DNA from: Oscarella lobularis
Taxonomy: Eukaryota; Porifera; Homoscleromorpha; Homosclerophorida; Oscarellidae
Direction: 5' to 3'
Length of the DNA stretch: 64,000 nucleotides
Assembly: GCF_947507565.1 (NCBI RefSeq)
Contig: NC_089179.1
Location: 1,939,747-2,003,746, forward strand
Every line of letters begins with the position of its first letter. Position 1 is the stretch's first letter. A program made the translations under genes and the position numbers. Of the stretch, positions 20,329-31,341 are shown one piece after another. The notes below the pieces were generated by a model. The model did not search any database and was not told where the DNA came from. It saw only the letters and a program-made list of their open reading frames with translations.

Positions 20329-21490
20329 CTAAGGCGAATCTACTGTAGCGTCGTCGATGACAGCACACTCTTCAACGCTATCCATGACGACGCCCTCTTC
20401 AGTGTCATCAATAATAACGCATTCGCTAATTTCTTCCTCTTCGTCTTCGGAGAAAGGATCGTCGTTGTCCTGTTCTATCTGTCTGCAGCTAACGATAGAG
20501 CTTTTGTCTGCTCAGCGATTGCTTCTCTTGCCTCAGGTGCTATATCATCAGATTTAAGGCATTTCACTTTTCCGTCTTCGCTGCCATCAACATTTCCAGA
20601 AATACCGCAAACGACGAACGATTTCACTATTGTTTCACGCGTAACGGACTGCCACGCTAGCTTCACCCACTCAAGGCACTGAGCTTTACTCGGGGCTCGG
20701 ACATTACCTTGTGCAGTGTAAGATTTCTCGCCAGATATCATCCAATGGGTGTACAGAGACTTGTATGCCTCTTTAAAAGGCTTATTCCAGCTAACGTCGG
20801 CTGGCTGCAGCTGACTAGTAAGACCGCCAGGAATTACGCTCACATCGGTGTTTGCTCTAGTATTGACGTGGCTGGCGACGCTTGGCTTCAAATGACAGCG
20901 AAATGCGTCACATACGAGCAGTCTTCGACAGAAATTGATTTTATCCCAAGCACGGTCAACCCAATCTTTTGTTAACGATTCGTTCATCCATCCGTTAGCG
21001 CTGTATGTTACAATGACGCCCGCAATTTTCGCTAGATCAGCATCCTGTCTCACGCCTTTAAACACGACGTAAGGTTTCAGCTTTCTACCATCGGCTAGAG
21101 CACCGAGAACAACTGTGAATCGCATTTTTGTGCCCGGTCGTGCGAACAGACACAGTTTTTCCCCTCGACGAGAAACCGTAGTGTTGCCTGGCATGTCCAT
21201 CCAGACAGGAGTTTCGTCCATATTTCCTATAGCAGCAAGGCTGTATTTTTTATCCAGGCGCATCTTGCGGGTTTAACGAAGCTGACAATTTTTGGAATAA
21301 GATCTCTAGGAAGCTTCTGCCCGACAGTTGTTCTTCTTCTGATCGAAGAGTTGAAGCGAGCAAAAAACCTCCAAAGCCAACCTCTGCTGGCAGCAAAGTT
21401 ACTGTCACCTCTTTCGTGCGCTATAGACAGAGCCTTCTCTTTAATAGCGCTGCATGTTACGCGACCATTCAAGTCGCGCTTCACTAACAC
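20329..21490 (-). pseudogene. Pogo/Tigger-family DDE transposase
   Basis: From 21490 downward a CENP-B-type helix-turn-helix region is seen (AIKEKALSIAHERG, RGWLWRFFARFNSSIRRRT). After a one-base frameshift near 21263 the DDE core follows: first Asp in IGNMDETPVWMDMPGN, GTKMRFTVVLGALADGRKL, second Asp in LLVCDAFRCHLKP, third Asp in LQPADVSWNKPFKEAYKS. A further frameshift near 20480 moves the acidic C-terminus (SEDEEEEISECVIIDD) into another frame ending at 20329. Length and order match pogo/Tigger/jerky transposases, which cut at TA. The N-terminal half of the first DNA-binding region is absent. Two indels and the truncation make it inactive. Confidence 0.85.
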
Positions 21491-21915
21491 TCTTCCGCTG
21501 CTGAAAGTACACCTAGTATAGCTACGGCAGTCAGTAGTTGCGGGGTTGATAGCTTTTGGGAAGGTTCAATTTGAAGGGGAGGACGGGATCAGGGAGTTTA
21601 GCGGCTGAGTTCTTCTCGCAGCTCATTCCCGAGGTTTTTGGTTCTGGTTCCGAAATTTTTGAAAGGAATGGCGGAAGTATTTTGTATTCCATATTTCGTA
21701 TTTGACATATAATCTGTCCTAACCCTGATTTGTATTCCATGATTCCTGTTTCGTATTAAGTATATCTAGCTTTTATTATTTGCTTTCTCGTCATTAATTG
21801 CGTAATTAAATAATTAATTGACGTTCACTGCTGCATGTACTTGTACTAAAAACTTACTAAGAACTTACGGCACATTTCTCATTTCATAAAGCATTAGTCA
21901 AAGTGATGTAGAATT

Positions 21916-23529
21916 TTACAGCAGCTTTAAACGCGGAAGAGTCACCGTTGACAGAGCCATAAATGACTTTAACTGAGGGAAATCGCTGTTCAAAAAAAAC
22001 TGTCTTCTCAAATGCCGTTCAGGATACTGCTCCAAGGGGTCATGACCAAAAGTGCTTTGACGGGTTAAGGTGCTCCTTGGGTTTCAAAATCGGTAACCGC
22101 TTCTTCGACAGTTGGTATAGCGGCAAATGGTACAATTCCAGTTTGTTTGTTGGATAACGCAAGTTCATTGGGAATTCCTTTTCCTGTAGCTATTGCAATA
22201 ATTACAAGCATGACATAAAAAATTATTGGATACTAACCTGGAATTGTATGGTTGTTCCATGAAGAAACCATGACTTGACAGCCGTGCGCAGCAACTTTCT
22301 TCGATAAACTGCGTACATGTGTGCAGGATTCACCATGTCGATTCGTCCGCATCAAACATTTCATTAATTACCAACTTTATTGGATAGTTGACCCTACCGT
22401 TTACTTCAACCCAGATTCGTTCTACAATGTGATTCTACCAAAAAACGGAATTGCCGTGAAATTACTTTTGTGGACGGTGATTGTACAACAGAACGGCGTC
22501 GAGTGTTTGTCCGAAAATCACTGAGCATGTCCTGTACGTGAAGTAAAAGAGAGGTCTCAAGGCCGTGATCAACTCGAACAGTATCCCAGATGCCAATGTT
22601 CCAAAGAATAGGTCTAAAATGAAGATACGGAAACAGTGTTAAAAAGTACGTTAGCTTTAACATACTCAAAAAGGAATTCATAAGTGGTTATTGAATTCTT
22701 TATAGACATTGCTATTAGCGAGACAATCATTCCAGAATATCCGTCAACAGCAGCGTAGTGAGTAACGCCATACGTAACAAGTTTTTCGTTCTAATCGGCG
22801 TGCAACTTATGGCCAAAATATTCTGCCGTGTATGGAATTGTGTTTGTCTGCCGAGCAGTTCTGGTCTGACGAAGTCGGTGATAACTAGCCTCGCAAGCCA
22901 GTCCCTTCTCCCTGATCTCCCGTATACACACGGTAGGGGAGAAGGGCCTGGTACTTGAACGGAGCGTCATAGGTCATGTGATGCCCGGTCTTGTTGGCGT
23001 GGTCGACCGAGTTGTAGGCGCGGTCGACCACGCCAACAAGACCGGGCATCACATGACCTATGACGCTCCGTTCAAGTACCAGGCCCTTCTCCCCTACCGT
23101 GTTTATACGGGAGATCAGGGAGAAGGGACTGGCTTGCGAGGCTAGGTGATAACCAGGCGTAACCACACGCCAAGACTCGGCAAATCTTCTGGAGCTGACT
23201 CGAAAGCCTCTTGAGAGCAAATACCCTTTTATGGTTTTTCGGCCATAAGTAGGTCCAACCTGTCAATAAATTAGACCATAAGTCACCTAGGTGACTGCTT
23301 AGACAAAATTCTTTCTACCTCTTGAACGGCTTCAAATACCATTCGATTTAGCTCCACTTCGCTTACACGACTTCTCGACGAAATGCAGTTTCGTTCGCAA
23401 AAACGGCGAACGCTTCTTTCACTAAAGCCGCGTTGTTGGCCCAAATTTGCAGTCAGGCGCCTGCTGATGTCTTCGTGTGTTAGTCCCTCTTACCATGCCT
23501 TGTATAACAGCTGGATTCAGTTCGTTCAT
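21916..23529 (-). pseudogene. Retroviral-type integrase of a Ginger-like element
   Basis: Starting MNELNPAVIQGM at 23529, an N-terminal helical domain follows (HEDISRRLTANLGQQRGFS, SVRRFCERN), an intron with GTAGAA...GACAG, then VGPTYGRKTIKGYL. A 259-bp MITE interrupts at 23144-22886. The core resumes with TAEYFGHKLHAD, a TAG, and NEKLVTYGVTHYAAVDGYSG (first Asp). The second Asp is in WDTVRVDHGLETS, the Glu in NHIVERIWVEVNGRVNYP after a very short gap (31 nt, possibly an intron). The C-terminus includes GKGIPNELALSNKQ and a final frame ending at 21916. This D,D-35-E-like arrangement and its WDxxRVDHG signature recur in integrase-like genes of sponges and cnidarians. A stop, frameshifts and the MITE make it dead. 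Confidence 0.82.
22886..23144. mobile_element. Fold-back MITE of the helicase-transposon family, 9-bp TSD
   Basis: It starts TAGCCTCGCAAGCCAGTCCC and ends as the inverse; almost the whole 259 bp is one palindrome centred near 23015 (arms include GGTCTTGTTGGCGTGGTCGA). The exact 9-bp word GGTGATAAC flanks it (22877-22885 and 23145-23153). The ends and the CCCTTCTCC...GGAGAAGGGCCTGGTAC block match those of the 8154-13357 element, so it is very likely mobilised by that type of transposase. It interrupts the integrase gene within a codon run reading PGYH. Confidence 0.95.
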
Positions 23530-23645
23530 TTCTCAGATGCTTAGGTCAGTTCACGTGAGGCAGACATCGAAATGCGCATGTACCATTCCCATGTGGTGGC
23601 ATTCCAACGTTTTTGCCCATGCTCGAATTAACGTTGCGCATCAGC

Positions 23646-24910
23646 TATGGAAGAAGAACTCACAGTGTCCAGGGGTAGAAAGGAGCGGAGGCCTCGTCCC
23701 ACTCAAATTACGGCTTCTCGTTTGGCGACTCTTTTCAACGTACGCCTTTTGTGTGCTAGCGGACTCACGAATTGAGTTGCTGACTCGCGCATTTCGTTTT
23801 AGATCACCGACCTGACCGTCCACGTCGTCGATGATGCGACTGGCCGAGTAGAATTTCCGGACTCATTCGGAAACTTCAATTTGGATTCGTTTCCTGGGAA
23901 TTCGCGACTCTACGTATGCGGCGATGAAAAAGAGGGCGCTACATTTGCATCTCCGCCATCGACGTCAAAGCAAAGTGTTTACGCTGCCACTACTCCATTT
24001 TCCGGTTCTGGCGCCTATTCTACGACCGACGGCATGCCTACTTCTAGCTACGACTCTTCGTCTACGGAAGACTTCCCGGAGGAAGATCAGCGGGCAAACA
24101 AACGTGGACGTTTAGCTATTGAAGGTCGACGTATTCGAATTTTTGAGGGAAGAATCAAAAGCGGGAATGTGACGAAAACAGGAAATCAACTTTGGGTGAC
24201 AATTAACGAAAAAACAGCAAATATGCCTTACGTTCGCCAAGCAGTTTCCAATAAACTTCGAAAGGAAAACTTGGTTTGTTGTTAGTCCGGACAGTATGCA
24301 AATCAATGATCTGCCTGGGACGCGCGGCAAAGCAGATGTCTAATTGATACTGTCACTCATAACATTTTAATAACGGTATCTCATGTTTAGGTATTGGATT
24401 CTGGGGTCAACGAGCAAGACATGTGTACGCAGTTCCTGAAAGTGATGTTCCCGCTACAGTGACAGTATCATCAAGCGATACTGAAGAATATGACGAAGGC
24501 AAGGAAATATTCAATCCTCCAAAAGCAAAGAAAATGACAGGAACTACGTCATCGACGTCTGATTCGCCCATTTTGAAAACATCGAAAGCAAAGTCGAAGA
24601 GATGGATAGAAAGCTCGCTCAGAGTTTCGTCATCCCAGCAGCTGTTCAGACGGCGCTTCAGCAATTTTTTTCTTGCAAAATCTGTCTTCAAAAACCGCTT
24701 CTTTCAACACCTATGATTGCTTCATGCTGTCAATCAATTATCGGATGTGAGGCCTGTGTGGCAGCTTGGTATGAAGATGATAAAGACAATGAAAAGAATT
24801 GTCCCAACTGCCGCTCGGAAGGAGCAAAACCAAAAACCTTCCAACTGCGTGGCGTTGAAGACGTCCTTTCCGAAATGAGCCATTTCAGCACCGGACAGGT
24901 TGACCACTGA
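23646..24910 (+). CDS. RING-type zinc-finger protein
   Basis: Exon 1 begins at ATG 23646 (MEEELTVSRGRKERRPRPTQ) and ends after SRLATLFN at a GTACGC donor; exon 2 starts after GTTTTAG with ITDLTVHVVDDATGRVEF and continues through a Ser/Thr-rich stretch to KLRKENL. Another intron leads to LDSGVNEQDMCTQFLK. The C-terminus (about 24595-24910) reads AAVQTALQQFFSCKICLQKP, CCQSIIGCEACVAAW and NCPNCRSEG: C-x2-C, CC, C-x2-C and C-x2-C spacing of a RING/U-box-like finger. The middle is in two frames (a PESDVPATVTVSSS frame and the RING frame meet near 24595), so a frameshift or an unrecognised intron exists. Possible ubiquitin ligase; whether host or transposon gene is not clear. The opposite-strand integrase ends 117 bp upstream. 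Confidence 0.65.
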
Positions 24911-24967
24911 CTTGAATTGCTCCCTGCTTTGTTGCAGGAAATCAGTAAACTTTGTGGGTTGAGAAAC

Positions 24968-25152
24968 AGTGGTATTACTGCTTGCGTTGCACTAATACCA
25001 CTGACAGTTAATTGAAGGGATTAGGGATTGTTACTGCTTGCGTTGCAGTAATAATCTACTTTTGAGAGAACTAGACTAGATTACTGCTTGTGTTGCAGTA
25101 ATCTAGTTTTGGGAGGACTGGAAAAATAACTGCTTGCGTTGCAGTTTAAGTT
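24968..25152 (+). repeat. Four palindromic 17-bp words at about 60-bp spacing
   Basis: ACTGCTTGCGTTGCAGT (one with a GTG variant, first with CACT) occurs four times, each an interrupted palindrome (ACTGC...GCAGT), separated by A+G-rich unique sequence. It follows the RING gene's stop by about 60 bp. Confidence 0.8.
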
Positions 25153-25479
25153 ACAGACGTAAAAGAAATAAAAGCACTGAAAATCCAAGGCAACTGAATA
25201 AATAATTTTTTTGAAAGCTTTTGTCAAACTCTAAATGGGTTATTGAATGTACAGGTATGCAGATGAATGATAATGCCTTTGAATCGTACCGAAAATAACA
25301 ATATAGCAACAAACAAATTGCTACATTAGTCATTCCACAACAACGGTATAAAAATATGAACAGAGACTACGAAATCAGCATGAAAGTATATAATAATTTA
25401 ATTTAATTTAATATATAAAAATTGTGAATACAACGCCATAATAGGAAATACGAACCATGGCATACAAATCAGCGTTACA

Positions 25480-25680
25480 TTTGAGATACGAAAGACGGCA
25501 TGCAGAATAATAAACAGGAAATGCGAAAAGGAATTACGAAACTCAAAATACGAAATATGGAATACAGAATACGAAACAGGAAATACAAGTAAGAAATACA
25601 AAATACAGAATGCGAAATACGAATTATAGAATGCGAAATACGAAATACGAAATACGAAATACGAAATACAGAATGGCCGA
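25480..25680 (+). repeat. AATACGAA-type short repeat
   Basis: Irregular copies of GAAATACGAA/GGAATACAGA, 10-11 bp long, fill this stretch, which then runs into two copies of GCACGGACC. Similar words occur inverted at 21650-21745. The long antisense ORFs here (rich in Ile, Ser, Phe, Tyr) are products of the repeat. Confidence 0.85.
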
Positions 25681-25785
25681 AAGGTTGCACGGACCTGCAC
25701 GGACCACCGAAAGGTGCACGGACCGAAATGTTTCAATGAAATGTCATTTGGTATGGCGCTATATCAGGGTCAAAAATAGTGAACA

Positions 25786-25945
25786 TGTATTGATGAATGA
25801 TGAATAGGTTTATTGATGAATGATGAATAGGTTTATTGATGAATGATGAATAATCATTGATGAATGATGAATAGGTTTATTGATGAATGATGAATAGGTT
25901 TATTGATGAATAATGAATAGGTTTATTGATGAATGATGAATGAGT
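25786..25945 (+). repeat. 23-bp tandem repeat GATGAATGATGAATAGGTTTATT
   Basis: About seven near-perfect head-to-tail copies of a 23-bp unit containing GATGAATGATGAATAG; one copy lacks part of the unit and one has TAATGAATAG. Confidence 0.92.
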
Positions 25946-26226
25946 TATTTATCGTTTGTCATTACTTTGTGACGTGAAGGTTGACGTCATTTTAGGCGTT
26001 GGCTATAACTTAATTTGGCATTCTGACGTAAAATTAGGCGGTGGCCAATTCCATACATGGTGTGCTGATCACGTGTTACCTTTTTCAACCAATGGTACAG
26101 AGTGATGCGTAAGCGGACGTCCCGTACGAAATCTTCGCTAGCTTTCTCTATTTACACTTCGTGGTATCTGTTTGTAAGGTTCGTTCATGAATCGCGCTAT
26201 GCAGGCCTCTGCCTTATTTTCTAATG

Positions 26227-26386
26227 GGGAACAGAGTAATGAGTTCGAAGAAGAAGCAGAAGCGCGACGACTGTCTGGAAGCCATGGAAGCAATGGAAGC
26301 ATCGTTTGTTGAGATGAAGCGTCGACTATCCCGCTTGGGAGAAGAAGATGGCGACGGCACTGGCGGATCGCCGCATTTTTTCTAAA
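26227..26386 (+). CDS. Small charged ORF, 53 codons
   Basis: ATG 26227 opens MGNRVMSSKKKQKRDDCLEA, followed by a heptad-like segment (MEASFVEMKRRLSRLGEE) and a stop after GSPHFF. It could form one short coiled coil. It resembles the C-terminal or first exon of small accessory proteins of DNA transposons but I do not recognise it. No splice site or repeat boundary supports it strongly, so it may be chance. Confidence 0.25.
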
Positions 26387-27597
26387 CGAAAAGACATATC
26401 CGTATGATCTTTCCTAATAAACGCATTTATTGTTCGTACGGTGAGAGAGGCGAAATTTTAAGTTTCTGTGCTACGTTTGCATGCGTATTTAGAAATTTCG
26501 TATCAATGAATTAAAAACTCGCAAGGCCTAAATAAATTACCCTTCCCTTGCGCTATGATTGCGCCTACGTGAATCCTTATATTTTCTGCGGTGATCTTAT
26601 TTTTCTGCGGTTACCAGTACTGTGTCAATTTTAAGCCATTTTAGTCTAAGCGCGCGCACATGCGCAGTGAAAGTCCGTACTGCTCGGATTGTAGAGAAAT
26701 GGATATGAAACGCACGCTACCGTACGTTGCGTAGGATCATCCGCGACATGCCTCGCCCCCGCCTCTCCGCTTGTTCGTAACACACTCAACTTGACTCAAG
26801 TAGTGTTTGTCTAAAAGGATCGACCGCTTACCATATCTAATTAATTGACGTAAGGTGACACTGACATCTTTGAAGTACCTAGTAAACCCTTTAACGAAGT
26901 CAACAGCGGACTCGGCCGAGTCTCTTCACCCGTTTCTCTCGCGAGACTTCCTCGTGAGACGCTTGTGTATCACAGTTGTCGTATGGCGTCTGCTTCCGTC
27001 GCGCTCATGATAATCCAGGCCTTCATTATGATCCCCTGCGTGGCTCTGTCTGCGAGCCGAAGCGTTTACGTCGCGTTCCAGCCAAATACCTCGGCACCGA
27101 TTTGGGGAGTCGTTTGTGCAGCATTTGCGAGAAAACTGTAGAGAGTTCCCGCAATCCATGATGTCTTTGCCATTGTAGATTGGCACAGGACAGCTACGTA
27201 ATATGGGGAAGAGAAAGTTTACGCTTGGAAGAGGCCAAAAAATTCGGAGAGGAAAATACAGTCCGCCGAACGCGCAAAGTTGGAGGTGCCTCATGTACGC
27301 TTATAATGGTGGTTCATACTTATTTTTACGTTTTTCGTTTTCATAGACATCATTGGAAACAATTAGAAATTCTATAACACTTCCAAGTGAAAACTGGGTG
27401 GTTTCACGGCAATGTGAACAACTGAGCATATGCCAAATTAATCAACAAAATGACCAGCCAGTCTTGGCTAAATGGATGACGGACGCAGCGCAACAGGAAG
27501 AAATCGCCTAACCCACCTAGCTATTGAGCAGTAAAAATGGACTGAAAGTATCTTGATAGTAATCTACGTTATTTTTAGCCTTAGTTCTAACTACGGC

Positions 27598-28002
27598 TAT
27601 GCGATCAAATCGAACGGCGGAAACGTTGACGAGATGAAGAAAGGCGTAATGACGACGCTTTATCACAGCTGTGAAGCGTTTGACAAGAACAAAAGGGTTG
27701 GTGATAAGCTATGAAGCAGTACATAGGTTTACTGATTATAGGTCGGTCAGAAGGATCCATCTCCAGGGCATTCCTTCGACCACGGTCCGACTTGCTGTCC
27801 ACAAACCGCGGAAGAACGGCATCAATTCTGCCCGGAAGGCGAAAGATCTTGGTGCTGGTGGCAGCGATCCACAAGTCGGAAAAAATGCGACAGAAAAATC
27901 TCGTCCTCTTCCTCACGCCTTCTTTCATGAATTGAAGGGAATATTTGACGACCTGTCGACTCCAGCGCTTCTGGAAAGCTGCAATGGACAAACGCAAAAC
28001 GA
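27598..28002 (+). pseudogene. MULE-like transposase fragment
   Basis: Reading from 27598, IKSNGGNVDEMKKGVMTTLY and HSCEAFDKNK match the start of a C-terminal block shared by MULE-like ORFs in animals (from memory: a K-K-x-[IV]-x-A-T segment, then C-P-x-G-x-x-S-W-C, then G-x-TQN). In another frame HQFCPEGERSWCWWQR follows, and in a third PLPHAFFHELKGIF, then LSTPALLESCNGQTQND up to a GTAAGT donor at 28003. Three frames within 400 bp mean at least two indels. The block after the donor is missing; hAT sequence begins about 50 bp on. A second, better preserved copy of the adjacent part is at 47.0-47.6 kb. N-terminal exons upstream (about 26970-27480) could not be assigned. Confidence 0.6.
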
Positions 28003-28039
28003 CGTAAGTTCTGAAAAGTTCTTTACGTAAGCACAACAA

Positions 28040-30104
28040 GGATATTGCTGTAGAACGAATCCTTCCGATAAAAGGCCGTTCAATCGCGACACCTGGAACT
28101 CCATACCCTGCAGGCGTCTTAGAAAAGAGAGTCTCATACGCCACGAAGAATGCCAAGCGCACCGCGACAGTGTTAAGCTAGAACGAATTGCGTCAAGGAC
28201 TAACGTTTCTTCGGCGATTGCACCTACTTTGCCTGAAAAGGGAATGCAGCAAGCCTTCTGCTGTTTGTACTTCTTAGCCAAGCACCGAATACCTCATACC
28301 ACCAATTTTGAAGTTAAATGAAGTACTTGGCTTGAAAATTCTTTCCGAAATTTCAAGCGCTCGCAACGCCATCTACACAAGCGACAAAGCAGTGCAAGAA
28401 ATGCTCTACGTGATGTCAGAAGTCGTTGAGAAGGCAATCTTGTGCGACATGAAGAAGTCCCAGCATTATTCACTAATGTTTGACGAAACGACTGATTGCA
28501 CAGTGACAGAGCAGCTTGCAGTACACGGTCGCTTTATTGACAGCGACACTGGAGAACTCAGAAGCCATTCCTAAAAATCATTGACGTTCTACAACCAGAA
28601 GTTGAAGGAGCAGCAGGAAGTGGAGAGACAACTCTGAGCGTTGGAGCAAGAACGATCACACACAGAATTGAAGAACTCATTCAACATTCCGGACTAGACG
28701 TCAAATACTTACGTGGAATAGGGACTGATGGTGCCGCTACAATGACCGGTTGTCGAAACGGCGTGGTAGCTTGCTTGAAAGAAAGGCTCCATCTGCCATA
28801 GGTATCCACTGTGCTGCTCATCGCGTCAATTTGGCCTCTACGCAAGCTGCTGCAGGCGTTCCTTATGTAAAAAAAATTTAACGACATTATTCGACAGCTG
28901 TACGACTTTTTTGACAACAGCGCAGTTAGAAGCGCTGGGCTTCAAGCAGTTGAGTCGATACTGAAGGAAAAAGGTCGCTTACTTGCTCCATGCTCTACAA
29001 GATGGCTCAGCGTTGAACGCAGCGTGAGCAGACTGAAATCTTGCATCTCGTCCGTCATAATCAGTCTCCAGAGAGAAGGAGAGGAAAGAAGCAATGCTAA
29101 GGCCGTTGGATTGCATTCACTGGTATGCAAAAACTTGTTTTTGGCCACCATGCTTCTTCTGAGCGATGCGCTGCCTCACGTTTCGCTCTTGTCTCGCTGT
29201 TTTCAAGCAGAGCATTGCGACTACAGCACAATACCGCAGCAGGTAGAAGCCGCTGTGACAGCATTGACCCATATGGCAAACCTCAAGAGCTTTCCAGATG
29301 TTATTGCGAAGTTGCAGAGTTCTGGTATCAGCGTTCCTGGTCAGTTTAATAAGGAAACATTCAACAGTACGGTTAGAGTTCCGTTTCTAAACGCTCTTAT
29401 TGGAACTTGAGACAAGAGCGTAATGGCAGCTTTTGATGTCTTTGACACCAGGAAAATTCCGAACGCCTCTGCCGAAAGCTCACCTGAGGCAATTGAGGCC
29501 TTCGCATCATTTGGAAACGCTCACATCGAGTCTCTTCACAACCACTTTAGTACTTCGGATGAATTTGATCTCTCCGACTGCCTGGACGAGTGGGCAAGTT
29601 TTCGGCAACTTTGTTTAATTAACAAAGAAAGGTCAACTTTCTTCTCAGAAGGCAACCATTGAATACCTCTGCACCAACGTTTCAGCGCAGCAGGTGTATC
29701 CTAGACTATCGTCGTTCGCCAAAGTATGCCGAGTTATTCCGATTCACACGGCAAGCATTGAGAGGACGTTCTCTCAACTGAAACTCATCAAAACGAGAAT
29801 TCGCAATAGAATGAACGAAAGAAGTCTAGACGCTCTGCTTAGAATCGCAATAGAAGCACCGGATAATATAGAAGATTTTTCGTTCAAAAAAGCTGTTTCT
29901 CTTTGGGCGTCAAAGAAAAATAGACGAATTCATGTAGGACATTAGCCTAATTTTTTCTACCTGGAGCATTGTGTGTAGATAGAGCGTAAGATTGCTCAGA
30001 ATGCAGGAAAACCAATTTTGAATGACCACGGCCCCTAAAAAATTTGTTCGGGGTGCAGCCCCGAACCCCCGACCCACACTCACAAATTTTTCGGCAGAAC
30101 CCTG
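28040..30104 (+). mobile_element. 5'-truncated hAT element with right terminus
   Basis: The sequence contains a full-length hAT transposase relic, then at 30030-30104 a stretch that read inversely begins CAGGGTTCTGCCGAAAAATT, a typical hAT terminus, with an adjoining arm pair GGGGTGCAGCCCC/GGGGTTCGGGGCT. No matching left terminus precedes the transposase, so the left end is lost. Confidence 0.65.
28050..29945 (+). pseudogene. hAT transposase with TTF-type finger
   Basis: A TTF-like finger region (RPFNRDTWNSIPCRRL, SLIRHEECQAHRDSV) is followed by LNEVLGLKILSEIS, then the DDE core: SLMFDETTDCTVTEQLAVHG (first Asp), YLRGIGTDGAATMTG (second Asp), GIHCAAHRVNLAS, and LAPCSTRWLSVERSV. The C-terminal hAT dimerisation domain is clear at 29690-29870: LSSFAKVCRVIPIHTASIER (catalytic Glu side) and LKLIKTRIRNRMN. 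Blocks fall in several frames, with a TAG after RLHLP (near 28800) and frameshifts near 28570, 29410 and 29660, so the copy is inactive. Family: hAT, the ZNF862/KIAA1586-like branch by resemblance. Confidence 0.85.
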
Positions 30105-31005
30105 AGAATTGCGTTTTTACCTCCATGAAAACGGTCCCACATCATTCGCTTGTAAAGAAACCGTCTCCAGCTATAACCGATTCCTACAATGTACAAGGCT
30201 CGTATTCTCTTAATTTAGAGCGTTACAGTCTTATTTTTATTTGCACGTCGCCAATTAATTAGTTGAAATTACCTGCACCTGACTGGATTCGAGTGCTGCA
30301 AATAACAACGCCTTTTCCATTGTCAATTAAAAAAGCGCTTACATATATTTTGTATTAGGATTATTTTAATTGATTAACCTGTGCATTTTTCACCAGATCT
30401 TTGAGCTTAAAAACGTCGCGTTCCAGAGACGTGAGAACATCTACAATTGTTTCAATGTATTCAATCTAGACAAGATACTAATAATGTCATTTTGGGACTC
30501 AAGTCATCTCATATTGACTTGCCAGGTGTGACGGCTGCCAGGGCATGCAGAAATCACATATGGCTAGTATCATCCTAGCTTCTTTGTGGATAACTCGGAA
30601 CGGGAGTAAAAGACCCCGCCGAAGTGCCGTAAAGTCAACACGCCCAAAATGTCGACAAACGCTGCTTTAGTGACAAACGACAACCTCGGGGCTAGCCGGA
30701 GATACTAAGAAACGCGATAAATGTCAGCGGCCGGCACGGAGACTTGTCGCTAGAAGTTTACTCCGCCAACGTTTAGCATATGCGTACTTTTATGCACGAA
30801 AAAATATTAGGCCTTTCCATGGGCAACTGGAATCTGAGCTATACAACACATTAGTCATTTATAACCTAAAGAATAAGAGGAAATGTCCTTAAATAAGGAA
30901 AAAGACGAACACGAAATGTATTATCCGGAAAGTGGTTATGTATGTGGAAAATTTATCGTCCGGGACTGCAGCCCGTGACGTAATGGCCCATCCCTTGTAG
31001 GTATA
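30105..31005. other. Spacer, no gene recognised
   Basis: About 900 bp without a recognisable domain; AT-rich to 30470, then more mixed sequence. A GGAAATGTCC...TTATCCGGAAAG segment and several in-frame stops in all frames argue against coding. The Helitron terminus follows at 31006. Confidence 0.5.
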
Positions 31006-31139
31006 CTAGATAATGATGGCTTGGATAGCCATCATGAGGAGCCTCCCACCGCTCTTACCGTTTTAAATAATAAAAAATAATAAATAAAACAAGTGATTAC
31101 ACTTTTCATTGTTACATCACGCCTAGATATCTATTTTCA

Positions 31140-31341
31140 GATAATAGCGCGAATCAATGTCGGCAGCTGAACAGGGAACGGACGGCGCCGGCCGTGGCCG
31201 TGGAAGCGGCGAAGACGACAACGACGACCGCGGTCGCGGCCTTGGCCGTGGCCAAGGTCGACGTGGTCGAAATCGCCGCGGAAGCGGTCGCGGTCGGCGT
31301 CGTGGAAAGTAAGACTTCGCGATCACTCGCAAAAGAATAAA
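31140..31341 (+). CDS. RG-rich exon with poly(A) signal inside the Helitron
   Basis: ATG 31157 opens MSAAEQGTDGAGRGRGSGED; the remainder is Arg-Gly repeats (RGRGLGRGQGRRGRNRRGSG) ending in stop 31310-31312, 51 residues. RG/RGG tracts bind RNA and are methylation targets. A CAG acceptor (TTTTCAG, ending 31139) lies just upstream and AATAAA (31336-31341) 23 bp after the stop, so it looks like the last exon of a gene. Its position, antisense between the helicase remnant and the Helitron 3' hairpin, is where Helitrons carry captured host fragments. Capture is inference; a parent gene elsewhere would confirm it. Confidence 0.5.

Larger units (their letters stand above)
19677..21500. mobile_element. 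Pogo/Tigger-type element, one end identified
   Basis: The terminus CCGTATTTCACCGAATAGTA directly follows TA of the minisatellite and is succeeded by three GGCTACTATT-type subterminal repeats. It is followed by a HIRAN pseudogene and, on the opposite strand, a pogo-family DDE transposase. No matching right terminus was found before the integrase gene at 21.9 kb, so the element is 3'-truncated or rearranged near 21500. Confidence 0.7.

Noticed and set aside
22230-22250. Prokaryotic signals (ribosome binding sites, operons) anywhere in the window
   Set aside because: Spliced genes, poly(A) signals and eukaryotic transposon families exclude a bacterial origin.
25398-25736. Tyr/Phe/Ile-rich antisense ORFs
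   Set aside because: Direct products of the AATACGAA repeat.
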